NCBI GenBank assembly: GCA_910579275.1
Contig: CAJTTO010000047.1
Coordinates: forward strand, 1 to 33,840
Source of the DNA: an uncultured Lachnospiraceae bacterium
Lineage (GTDB): Bacteria; Bacillota; Clostridia; Lachnospirales; Lachnospiraceae
Reading direction: 5' to 3'
Length of the DNA stretch: 33,840 nt
Position numbers and translations under genes: made by a program. How positions within the stretch are numbered: the stretch's first letter is position 1; every line of letters begins with the position of its first letter. A model generated the notes under the pieces. That model saw only the letters and a list, made by a program, of their open reading frames with translations. It did not search any database and had not been told where the DNA came from. Shown here piece after piece: positions 24,456 through 31,882 of this stretch.

Positions 24456-26573
24456 TTAGTCAATTTTATTTAGGGTAAAATCGTCTGCCGTACCCCAGCC
24501 CTTTGCCTTACACTGGATATGCATTCCGATGGTCAGCGTGCCGTCGGTAACCGTTATCGCGGATATCGTGGGCTCCTGCCAGTTTCCGTATCCTTCTGCA
24601 GTGAACGCTTCGGAAGTCACGGTATCCCCTGCGGAGGCATAAAGTTCCATGTTGGCAGTGCTGTCAATGTCTCCGCCTTGGAAAGATGCTTTCAGCTCAT
24701 AAGTTCCGGGCGCTAAATCCGTAAATTCCTGCTCGATGGAGAAGTCCATGTCGGACTCTGACCAGAAATGGAATGCGTACTCGCCGGTATGGGCATCTGC
24801 CTCCTTCTGCTGGAAATCCGTCGGATTCTTGTCGCCCTCGTATGAGACGTTCCACATCGAGGTGTCGGCATCTTCAAAACTGGGATTGGCAACATAATTT
24901 AACATTTCGACATTGACGGTGCAGCTAACTTCTGTCGGCTGGTCGGAATCGGCGGCGTCATCAAGGATTCTGCCCCAGATTTCATAGGTGCCTGACTTTG
25001 CAGTATCAATATTTAGTACCTGTTCCTCATACCACTCGACGGGAAGGGAAGTATTCAGGGCGCGGTTGTTATAGACAACATCCACTGTCTCGGGCAGTTC
25101 CAATGTGGCGCCGATATTGCAGGTGACAGTAGGGGCATTGACCATGTCGATTGCAGGTTCAGCGTTGGTGCCATATTTCAGCCATTTATATGTATTGAGC
25201 GACTCAAGCGGTTTTCCGGCTGCGTCAAACAGCGCCTGATTGTCCCAGGAACATCCGCCGTAATATTTGCCGGCATCATTCGGGTCATAGTCGGCAGCGT
25301 AACTGCTTGCCCATCCGGAACCGAATTCTTCCCAAATGGGGCTGTTGTCGGCATTGACATCACCGACGGTAATCCATGCGCCCTCCCAGTAGAATACACC
25401 GAGCGCGCCGGCATCGCTTGCAGCGGCGCACACATCGCGGAGCGCTGTTGACTGGCTCTGTACCGTCGCGCCGTATGCATCGATTAAATCCCCTTCATTT
25501 ACACTGTTGCCGGAACCGTCGGTGTCTTGCGTGGTGTAGCAGTATGCCGTCTCGGCGATAAGCGTTTCTTTGCCGTATTTGTCCTGAATATTTGCCATGA
25601 CATTCTGCAGGTTTTCAAATGTTCCATGCCAGTATGGATAGTAGGACAGTGCAAAGATATCATAGTCTACCTGAAAGGATGCGAGCTTGTACATGATGGA
25701 GTCAAGTCCGGCGAAATCGGTGGCATCCGTATAGTGGAGCGCCACTTTGATTTCTTTGCCGTATGTCGTGGCGGTCTCGCGCACTGCCTTGCTTCCCGCG
25801 TTCATAAGCCGGGCAATATTGGGAATCTGCGTTTCGCCTGCCATGCCGTTGTTGGTTTCGTTTCCGACCTGTACCATGCCGACATCGACACCTGCGTCGA
25901 GAAGCTGTGTCATGCTGTCTTTGGTAAATTCATACAGGGCGTCTGCTTTCTCCTCCAGTGTCATACCCTCCCATGCCTTAGGGCATATCTGTTTCTTGGG
26001 GTCTGCCCAGAAATCAGAGTAGTGGAAGTCAATGCAGACCTTCATGCCGTTTGCGGTGGCGCGCTTTCCCAGTTCAATCGCTGTTGCAAGGTCATTGTTT
26101 CCGCCGCCGTACCCATTTCCGTCCGCGTCAAACGGATCATTCCAGACACGGATGCGTGCATAATTCACGCCTGCCTGTGCCATGGTCGTAAATACGTCTT
26201 GTTCTGTACCGTCGGCGCTGTAATATTTGACGCCGCTCTTTTCCTCGACCAGAATGGAGGACACGTCCATTCCGCGGATAAAGTCGTCAGAGATATCGGG
26301 AATCGGTTCCACGTAAATGCCGGCATCCTCTGCGGCATCCGGCAGCGGGTACATGGGTGCCTGTGTGGTCTGGGCGTCTGTAGCAGTATCGGTATCGGAA
26401 CCGGTGTCCGTACTTACATCCGCGGCAGCGGTTTCTGGTGTGGAAGTTTCTGGAGAAACAGCCGCGGCTTCTGTCCCCGGCTCAGTCTGTGACGCGTCGG
26501 AACTGCATCCTGCGAGGGATGAGGAAACCAGAGTCATCGTAAGCAATATTGTCATTAAATTTTTTCTTTTCAT
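24456..26573 (-). CDS. Secreted GH53 endo-beta-1,4-galactanase lipoprotein with Ig-like and CBM61-like domains
   Basis: A 705-residue protein. The signal peptide ends in a lipobox (SSSLAGC, C23), and an Ala/Thr-rich linker reaches to about 80. The GH53 catalytic domain (about 85-460) includes GMDVSSILVEEKSGVKYY, then ARIRVWNDPFD, then DFHYSDFWADP, the acid/base E239 (QVGNETNNG) and the nucleophile E341 (LIAETAYCYT). A Big_4-type Ig-like domain (about 490-560) and a C-terminal beta-sandwich resembling CBM61 (about 563-705) follow. The enzyme cleaves beta-1,4-galactan, a pectin side chain, on the cell surface. No sugar transporter or beta-galactosidase gene is adjacent. The start has AGGAGG upstream. 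Confidence 0.93.
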   Translation of the reverse strand: MKRKNLMTILLTMTLVSSSLAGCSSDASQTEPGTEAAAVSPETSTPETAAADVSTDTGSDTDTATDAQTTQAPMYPLPDAAEDAGIYVEPIPDISDDFIRGMDVSSILVEEKSGVKYYSADGTEQDVFTTMAQAGVNYARIRVWNDPFDADGNGYGGGNNDLATAIELGKRATANGMKVCIDFHYSDFWADPKKQICPKAWEGMTLEEKADALYEFTKDSMTQLLDAGVDVGMVQVGNETNNGMAGETQIPNIARLMNAGSKAVRETATTYGKEIKVALHYTDATDFAGLDSIMYKLASFQVDYDIFALSYYPYWHGTFENLQNVMANIQDKYGKETLIAETAYCYTTQDTDGSGNSVNEGDLIDAYGATVQSQSTALRDVCAAASDAGALGVFYWEGAWITVGDVNADNSPIWEEFGSGWASSYAADYDPNDAGKYYGGCSWDNQALFDAAGKPLESLNTYKWLKYGTNAEPAIDMVNAPTVTCNIGATLELPETVDVVYNNRALNTSLPVEWYEEQVLNIDTAKSGTYEIWGRILDDAADSDQPTEVSCTVNVEMLNYVANPSFEDADTSMWNVSYEGDKNPTDFQQKEADAHTGEYAFHFWSESDMDFSIEQEFTDLAPGTYELKASFQGGDIDSTANMELYASAGDTVTSEAFTAEGYGNWQEPTISAITVTDGTLTIGMHIQCKAKGWGTADDFTLNKID

Positions 26574-26642
26574 GTCAGCCTCCTGAATTCATAAAATACT
26601 TGTCGGTTCCCGACGGTTGTCGTTTGCCGTATGAATAAATTC

Positions 26643-26651
26643 ATTATATCA
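26643..26651 (-). promoter_or_regulatory. Extended -10 promoter of the galactanase gene
   Basis: On the minus strand TGATATAAT (26651-26643) is a perfect extended -10; no good -35 is seen. Between it and the gene the sequence CGACAACCGTCG forms a small palindrome that could be an operator for a sugar-responsive regulator; this is speculative. Confidence 0.45.
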
Positions 26652-26702
26652 TAAAACCGGGCATATAAATTAGCAAATTTAGAAACAAAACAGGCAAAAT
26701 CT

Positions 26703-26730
26703 TTCAAAATTTTAGATAATGTGGTAAAAT
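26703..26730 (+). promoter_or_regulatory. Candidate promoter of the DJ-1/PfpI gene
   Basis: TTCAAA at 26703-26708 and TAAAAT at 26725-26730 with 16 bases between. The roughly 80-base leader holds a small TCCAC/GTGGA hairpin. Confidence 0.4.
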
Positions 26731-26815
26731 GCTGATAACAAGGATTTCCACTGCAAATGTGGATGCCTCGTAATTGTAACAGAATATTTATTAGTAAGAA
26801 AGGATACGTATATAA

Positions 26816-27367
26816 ATGAAGAAAGCAGCAATATTTTTTGGAACAGGATATGAGGAAATCGAGGCGCTTACCGTAGTGGATCTGCTGCGGCGCGCTGGTA
26901 TCGAGACAGTCTGTGTGGCAGTAGACAATGCGGGCAGCGTGACGGGAAGCCATGAGATTTCGGTGGCGATGGATGCCGGAATTGATGACATCGAATTTGA
27001 AAACTTTGACATTCTTGTCTGCCCCGGAGGAATGCCGGGCACAAAGAAGCTTGAGGCGTGCAAAAAGCTTACAGACAATATCCGGAAGTTTTATGACGGC
27101 GGAAAGCTCATCGCGGCAATCTGTGCAGCGCCAAGCATTTTCGGGCATATGGGACTTCTGGAGGGGAAAAGAGCGTGCATTTACCCGGGAATGGAAGCGG
27201 AGCTGAAGGGTGCCGAGGTCTGCTATGACAAAGTGGTAAAGGCAGACAATGTTATAACAAGCCGCGGGATGGGAACTGCGATTGCGTTTGGCCTTGAAAT
27301 CATTGCGGCACTGCTGAATCGAGAGACGGCGGATGATCTTGGAGAGAAAATCGTTTATGATATCTGA
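26816..27367 (+). CDS. DJ-1/PfpI family protein (YajL-like)
   Basis: A 183-residue single-domain protein, normal for the family. The nucleophile elbow is C103 in AAICAAPSIFG, and the partner acid is in FGTGYEEIEAL near E14. DILVCPGGMPGTKKLE and SRGMGTAIAFGLEII are further family motifs. Members include glyoxalase III-type and protein-deglycase or redox-stress proteins; the exact activity is debated in the family and cannot be read here. It stands as its own unit between the galactanase and the chemosensory operon, and the repeat element follows its stop. The ribosome site AAAGGA is rather far from the ATG (about 14 bases). Confidence 0.92.
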   Translation: MKKAAIFFGTGYEEIEALTVVDLLRRAGIETVCVAVDNAGSVTGSHEISVAMDAGIDDIEFENFDILVCPGGMPGTKKLEACKKLTDNIRKFYDGGKLIAAICAAPSIFGHMGLLEGKRACIYPGMEAELKGAEVCYDKVVKADNVITSRGMGTAIAFGLEIIAALLNRETADDLGEKIVYDI

Positions 27368-27380
27368 ATTTATTAGGGCG

Positions 27381-27486
27381 GCTGGCGGCAAAGTCCTAGA
27401 GCGTATAGGCAGACATGCATCAAGCCGGCACGAAGTGGTTTGGCATGACTTGATACATGCTATTAGAAAGCCGAAGGCTGAACTGT
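27381..27486 (+). repeat. Multi-hairpin intergenic repeat, copy B
   Basis: It shares blocks in the same order with copy A at 20046: GGCAAAGTCC-like, AGCGTA, ATGCATCAAG (27415-27424), CACGAAGTGGTTT, CATG-CTTGAT (27449-27454) and AAGCCGAAGGCTGAACTGT (27468-27486, 19 bases identical). GCATCAAG can pair with CTTGAT, and AGCC with GGCT. It lacks the 5' end hairpin of copy A and its last outer stem is imperfect. It lies 20 bases before the che promoter. Confidence 0.65.
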
Positions 27487-27505
27487 GATAATTTATCTAA
27501 AAATT

Positions 27506-27534
27506 TTGACAATATATGATTCCAATGGTATAAT
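27506..27534 (+). promoter_or_regulatory. Strong sigma-A promoter of the chemosensory operon
   Basis: A perfect TTGACA (27506-27511), 17 bases, and a perfect TATAAT (27529-27534). A second TATAAT lies at 27541-27546. Transcription should start near 27541. This is the best promoter of the window and is not a sigma-28 motility promoter. Confidence 0.8.
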
Positions 27535-27546
27535 CATATATATAAT

Positions 27547-27581
27547 GCGTGTAATGTCGGAATAAACTGATAATTACACGC
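27547..27581 (+). promoter_or_regulatory. Perfect inverted repeat at the 5' end of the che transcript
   Basis: GCGTGTAAT (27547-27555) and ATTACACGC (27573-27581) pair perfectly over 9 bases with a 17-base loop. It starts a few bases after the predicted transcript start. It could be an operator for a dimeric repressor or an RNA hairpin that stabilises the mRNA. Confidence 0.55.
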
Positions 27582-27611
27582 AAATCAAGGGATGGATAGA
27601 AGGTTTCTCAA

Positions 27612-28406
27612 ATGATTACAGAACATGAATTTCAACGAGTTGCTGCTTATGTGAAGGATAAGGCAGGCATTAACTTAAATGAAAAAAAGGTTTTGGTTCA
27701 GGGAAGGCTTGACAGTTATATGCAGCGGAAAGGATATCAATCATATGATGAGTTTATGAATCGTGTGGAAAGATTTCCGACAGGACCAGAGGCAGAAGAT
27801 TTGATGAATGCACTCACCACAAATCACACATATTTTTGGAGAGAGTATGAACAATTTTTGTTTTTAAAACAGGAGGTGTTTCCAGAACTGAAAAACCGTA
27901 CAAAGGACTGGCATATATGGTGTGCTGCTTCGTCTACGGGCGAGGAGCCATACACACTTGCAATGCTGTGCAAGGATTTTCTGGGATTGGAACATTCGGA
28001 GTGGGATACCAAAATACTTGCCACTGATATTGACACAAAAGTTCTTGAAAAGGCGGTGAGAGGCGTATACGCGAAGAATTCCGTGGAACAGCTGCCCCAC
28101 AATTATGTCCGGAGGTTTTTTAAACAAATCAGTGCGGATGAATATCAGGTGCGGGATGAGCTCAAGTGCGAGGTGATATACAGACAGCTTAATCTAATGA
28201 ACCAGCTTCCTTTTAAGAAACCACTTCATGTAGTATTTATCAGGAATGTGATGATTTATTTTGATGAGCCGACCAAAGAGCGCCTGCTCGATAATATTTA
28301 TGAGAAGATGGCTCCGGGAGGATATCTTTTTATCGGTTCTACAGAGTCAATGAGTCAGAGTAATACGAGATTCCGTTATGTAAAACCCTCCATATACAGG
28401 AAGTAG
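27612..28406 (+). CDS. cheR: CheR chemoreceptor glutamate methyltransferase
   Basis: A 264-residue SAM-dependent enzyme that methylates glutamates on chemoreceptors. The N-terminal helical domain (about 1-75) is followed by the catalytic domain with TNHTYFWREYEQF, the SAM-binding WCAASSTGEEPYTLAM, ILATDIDTKVLEKA, and VVFIRNVMIYFDEPTK. It closes with GYLFIGSTESMS. AGAAGG lies 8 bases before the ATG. It is the first gene of an apparent six-gene operon and its stop precedes cheB by 8 bases. The soluble receptor at 14486 is the only receptor seen in the window. Confidence 0.95.
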   Translation: MITEHEFQRVAAYVKDKAGINLNEKKVLVQGRLDSYMQRKGYQSYDEFMNRVERFPTGPEAEDLMNALTTNHTYFWREYEQFLFLKQEVFPELKNRTKDWHIWCAASSTGEEPYTLAMLCKDFLGLEHSEWDTKILATDIDTKVLEKAVRGVYAKNSVEQLPHNYVRRFFKQISADEYQVRDELKCEVIYRQLNLMNQLPFKKPLHVVFIRNVMIYFDEPTKERLLDNIYEKMAPGGYLFIGSTESMSQSNTRFRYVKPSIYRK

Positions 28407-28414
28407 TGAGAATT

Positions 28415-29434
28415 ATGGGAAAATTAAGGGTGTTGTTGGTTGTAGGAAGTCTGGAGATGCACAGACGTCTCCGGGCGATACTTGATTCAGACATCGAAAT
28501 AGAAGTCGCGGCAGAGGCCAACAATGCTTATACCGCGCGGGACAAAATTATAGAATGCAATCCTGATGTAATGCTTTTGTGTCATGACTTGCCTAGGATG
28601 AAAGGAATAACATTTCTGGAAAGACTTATGCCGCAGCGGTATACGGCAGCGTTTGTGATAGCGGAAGAGGCGTATGAGGATGCGGCGTACAGTGCGGGTG
28701 CAAAGGACTTTGCGGCCTGTGACAAGGACGCTGTTCAGCTTGAAAACATCAATATCTGCCAGCGGCTGAAACGGATGGCGGCAGCCGGCGGCTGGCTGGC
28801 CGGCAAAAATACGAATGCACCTTCTGCCCCGGCACATCAGGCGGTTCACACTACAAAGGGTACCGGAATTATTGCGATTGGAGCTTCGACGGGAGGAACG
28901 GAGGCAGTGGCTTCCGTTATCAGATACCTGAAAAAAGACGTTCCGGGGATTGTGCTGGTGCAGCACATGCCGGAAGGTTTCACGAATATGTTTGCACAGA
29001 GACTTGACAGCGAGGGGGAGATGTCTGCGAAAGAGGCGAAATCCGGGGATGTGGTAAAGCCCGGACAGGTGCTTCTGGCTCCCGGGGATAAGCAGATGCG
29101 CATTGTGAAAGTAAACGGTATGTATCAGGTGGAATGCAGATATGGACCGCGTGTGACAGGACATTGCCCGTCTGTGGACGCGCTTTTTGAGTCAGTGGCG
29201 CGCGTTGCGGGAAACGATGCCATCGGCGTGCTGATGACAGGGATGGGAAGCGACGGAGCCAAAGGGCTTTTGGCGATGAAGAAGGCCGGAGCGCGCACGA
29301 TAGGGCAGGATGAGAAGACGTGCATTGTGTACGGAATGCCTAAGGTAGCATATGAAATGGGGGCAGTGGACTGGCAGGTGCCATTGGATCAGATTCCACA
29401 TAAGATATATTATTTGTTGGATAAAAAACATTAA
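28415..29434 (+). CDS. cheB: CheB chemoreceptor methylesterase with degenerate receiver domain
   Basis: The start is ATG 28415; the GTG at 28406 is too close to the ribosome site. The 339-residue protein aligns with E. coli CheB at the same numbering through the receiver. The acidic pair D10-D11 is V10-G11 here, and the phospho-acceptor D56 is C56 (VMLLCHDLPRMKG). The Ser/Thr and the Lys-Pro motif are also lost (FVIAEEA, DFAACDKD). So the receiver fold is kept but it cannot be phosphorylated in the normal way. The esterase domain has an intact triad S158 (GASTGG), H184 (VQHMPEG) and D280 (GMGSDGAKG). The enzyme should demethylate or deamidate receptors, but its control must be non-standard. 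Confidence 0.93.
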   Translation: MGKLRVLLVVGSLEMHRRLRAILDSDIEIEVAAEANNAYTARDKIIECNPDVMLLCHDLPRMKGITFLERLMPQRYTAAFVIAEEAYEDAAYSAGAKDFAACDKDAVQLENINICQRLKRMAAAGGWLAGKNTNAPSAPAHQAVHTTKGTGIIAIGASTGGTEAVASVIRYLKKDVPGIVLVQHMPEGFTNMFAQRLDSEGEMSAKEAKSGDVVKPGQVLLAPGDKQMRIVKVNGMYQVECRYGPRVTGHCPSVDALFESVARVAGNDAIGVLMTGMGSDGAKGLLAMKKAGARTIGQDEKTCIVYGMPKVAYEMGAVDWQVPLDQIPHKIYYLLDKKH

Positions 29435-29461
29435 AATTAAACAAAACAGGAGGCATAAAAG

Positions 29462-29854
29462 ATGAGAATTTTAATAGCAGAAGACGATTTTGCAAGCAGG
29501 AAGGCAATCCTTAAATTTTTATCCGTATATGGAGACTGCGATGTGACAGTTGACGGAATGGAAGCGATTGACGCATTTATGATGGCACTTGAGGAAGATG
29601 ACCCATATGACCTGATCTGCCTTGACGTGATGATGCCGATTATGGACGGCTATCAGGCGCTCAAAAACATCAGGGAAATCGAGAGAGAACACAATGTGTC
29701 TCAGGATGACCAGGCAAAGGTGATCATGACAACCGCCCTCAACGAGGAAAAAAATGTCAAGAAAGCGTTTGAACTTGGTTGTACAGTGTACTGCGCCAAG
29801 CCGATTGATGTGGAAAAGCTGCGGGGCATGCTCGAAAAGCTTGGATTAATATAA
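29462..29854 (+). CDS. Stand-alone CheY-like response regulator
   Basis: A 130-residue single receiver domain with AGGAGG upstream. It is fully equipped: E7-D8-D9 (IAEDD), phospho-acceptor D55 (ICLDVMMPIMDG), the Thr in VIMTTALNE and the Lys in YCAKPIDVEK. It has no output domain, so it acts by protein-protein contact, as CheY does at the flagellar switch, or as a phosphate sink. It lies directly after the cheB gene whose own receiver is dead, so it may supply in trans the phosphorylation input that cheB lost. I leave out the name cheY because switch binding cannot be shown. Confidence 0.9.
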   Translation: MRILIAEDDFASRKAILKFLSVYGDCDVTVDGMEAIDAFMMALEEDDPYDLICLDVMMPIMDGYQALKNIREIEREHNVSQDDQAKVIMTTALNEEKNVKKAFELGCTVYCAKPIDVEKLRGMLEKLGLI

Positions 29855-29899
29855 GCCGCATCAAAAATAAATAACGAAATATGCGTAAAAGGGAGATGA

Positions 29900-30418
29900 A
29901 TGGAAATGGAAGAAAATTTAGAAGAATTGGACTTGGAGCAGGAAGACATACGTCATGGAAAATATATGACATTCTGCATCGGGAGCGATGTGTTTGGCAT
30001 TGAGCTTAAGTATGTAAACGAAATCATACAGATGCAGATGATAGCGCCGATTCCGGAGGTAGAACATTTTATAAAGGGACTGATCAATCTCAGGGGTAAA
30101 ATTATACCGGTCATTGACGTGGCAGACCGCTTTGGCAAGCAGGCATTTGAGTATAATGACCGCACCTGCATTATTGTTGTGGATGTACAGAACGTTGTTG
30201 TGGGGCTGATTGTCGAGACGATTTCCGAGGTGGTATCTATCGAGGAGGAGGATATTCTTCCGCCGCCCAATGCTTCAAAGGCAAATGCACAGGCAAAATT
30301 TATCCGCGGGATAGGGAAGGTTGGCGACAGTGTGAAGCTGCTGCTTGACCCCATCAAGCTTTTGAGCGACAACTCCCTTGAATTTACGGATAAACAGGAA
30401 GAGGATGAGGAAGAATAA
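29900..30418 (+). CDS. cheW: CheW coupling protein
   Basis: A 172-residue protein of the SH3-like CheW fold that links receptors to a kinase. It starts at ATG 29900; ATG 29906 is nearly as good, with GGGAG upstream. Motifs include KYMTFCIGSDVFGIELKYVN, then IKGLINLRGKIIPVIDVADR, then CIIVVDVQNVVVGLIVE and FIRGIGKVGDSVKLLLD. Both ends are strongly acidic, with LEELDLEQED at the front and KQEEDEEE at the end, longer than in a minimal CheW. The last base of its stop codon is the first base of the kinase gene (TAATG), so translation is coupled. No cheA is found in the window. Confidence 0.94.
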   Translation: MEMEENLEELDLEQEDIRHGKYMTFCIGSDVFGIELKYVNEIIQMQMIAPIPEVEHFIKGLINLRGKIIPVIDVADRFGKQAFEYNDRTCIIVVDVQNVVVGLIVETISEVVSIEEEDILPPPNASKANAQAKFIRGIGKVGDSVKLLLDPIKLLSDNSLEFTDKQEEDEEE

Positions 30419-31878
30419 TGCCAAAGAACCGAGAAGAATTTTTCTACTTCATACTAAATAACAGCCAGGAATGTATTATCAGGTATGACGGACATGGCTG
30501 TATCAATTATTGCAATGACAGACTTTTGGAGCTCACCGGTTACAGTGCTGGTGAGCTTATAGGTGCATACATAGGTGAACTTATTCAGAATGTGTTTGTG
30601 CTCGTGGAGGATCACATTGAGCTGGCTGAAGAGTTTAAGGATATGGAAGTCATAGAAACCGTGATTTACCGGAAAAACAAGACGTGCTTTCCCGTCGAAA
30701 TCAAAGTTATTTCGAGAGTATTTGACGGGGTTGAAGTCATTGTCTGCACTGCCGTTGACATGACCCGCTACAAAGAAAGCATCACAAAAGTCGAGGAAAC
30801 CACAATTCAGATGCAGGAATCGATGAAAGCGCGTGACGCTTTTGTCGCAAATGTAACGCATGAGTTGCGCACGCCGGTTAACGGAATCAAAGGGCACGCC
30901 GAGATCATGATGGAACAGGAGCAGGATTTTCAGAAAATTAATTATATTAAGATGATACTCGACTGCTGTTCAACCATGGAGGGCATTATCAATAACATTC
31001 TTGATTTCTCGAAGCTAGAGGCAGGAAAATTCCAGCTTGACGAGAAACCATTTTCATTTTACGACTTTATATCCAAAATGGAAAAGATGTTTACGATGCT
31101 CACAATGCGCAAAGGTCTTCGCTTTACATTGAACGTGGCGCAGGAAATCCCGGACAGACTGATTGGCGACGAGCTTCGACTGACGCAGATACTCAACAAC
31201 CTTGTATCAAATGCTGTCAAGTTTACGGAACAGGGGTATGTGGGTATTGAAATAACACTCAATACGAAAATAGATGATGTGATAGAGCTGTTTTTTATGG
31301 TCGTGGATACCGGTATCGGACTTTCCCCCGAGGATAAGGATAAACTCTTTAAAAGCTTTTCGCAGGCGGATGCATCCATAACCAGAAAATATGGCGGCAC
31401 AGGACTTGGACTCTCCATCACAAAAGAGCTTGTCGGCATGATGCATGGTAAAGTCTGGGCGGAAGGCGAAAGAGGCAAAGGCTCTACGTTTTCGTTCACC
31501 ATCAAATTAAGGCAGGAGCAGACAGAGGAGAGCGCATCGCAGGAGCCGTCGATCAGAACGTGGAAGTATTCCAACAATATTAATAAGATTGCAGGCGAGC
31601 AGGATTTGATGTATGAGCTGGGAAGCGATATCAATGTCAGGGAGCTGAGAAAATATTTTGAAAAGCTCAACATCAGTATGGACATGGAGAACTGGCAGAA
31701 AGCGGAAAGCTTTGCAACAACCCTGAAACAGCTTATCAGCGGCGGTTCGAAGGAATTGCAGCGTCTGGCATTCCGGATGGAAATGTCAATCAGAAAAGCT
31801 GATTGTGAGAAGGCAAGAGATTATGCGGGCAAGGTAAAAGATCAGCTGTTATCGGAGATAGAAGGGCTGGAGATATAA
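30418..31878 (+). CDS. PAS histidine kinase with C-terminal HPt-like domain lacking the His
   Basis: A 486-residue soluble protein without membrane helices. A PAS domain (about 5-118) includes RYDGHGCINYCNDRLLELTG. The dimerisation box has H148 (ANVTHELRTPVNG), and the ATPase domain has NNLVSNAVKFTEQG, DTGIGLSPED and GGTGLGLSI. After a linker, about 405-486 form a helical stretch that resembles an HPt domain (NWQKAESFATTLKQL), but T434 occupies the place of the phospho-accepting His of the usual AHxLKG. The core kinase looks active. It lies between cheW and the HD-GYP gene, so it may stand in for CheA, though it has no CheW-like or P1 domain. Its likely phosphate acceptors are the two receivers encoded on either side. 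Confidence 0.92.
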   Translation: MPKNREEFFYFILNNSQECIIRYDGHGCINYCNDRLLELTGYSAGELIGAYIGELIQNVFVLVEDHIELAEEFKDMEVIETVIYRKNKTCFPVEIKVISRVFDGVEVIVCTAVDMTRYKESITKVEETTIQMQESMKARDAFVANVTHELRTPVNGIKGHAEIMMEQEQDFQKINYIKMILDCCSTMEGIINNILDFSKLEAGKFQLDEKPFSFYDFISKMEKMFTMLTMRKGLRFTLNVAQEIPDRLIGDELRLTQILNNLVSNAVKFTEQGYVGIEITLNTKIDDVIELFFMVVDTGIGLSPEDKDKLFKSFSQADASITRKYGGTGLGLSITKELVGMMHGKVWAEGERGKGSTFSFTIKLRQEQTEESASQEPSIRTWKYSNNINKIAGEQDLMYELGSDINVRELRKYFEKLNISMDMENWQKAESFATTLKQLISGGSKELQRLAFRMEMSIRKADCEKARDYAGKVKDQLLSEIEGLEI

Positions 31879-31882
31879 TAAT

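Noticed and set aside
25527..26492. Plus-strand open frame of 321 codons over the galactanase gene
   Set aside because: Antisense to a clear GH53 domain, no ribosome site, Cys/Val/His-rich composition and no domain.
26570..27391. Minus-strand open frame of 273 codons over the DJ-1 gene
   Set aside because: Antisense to a full DJ-1 protein and crosses its promoter and the galactanase promoter; no ribosome site or motif.
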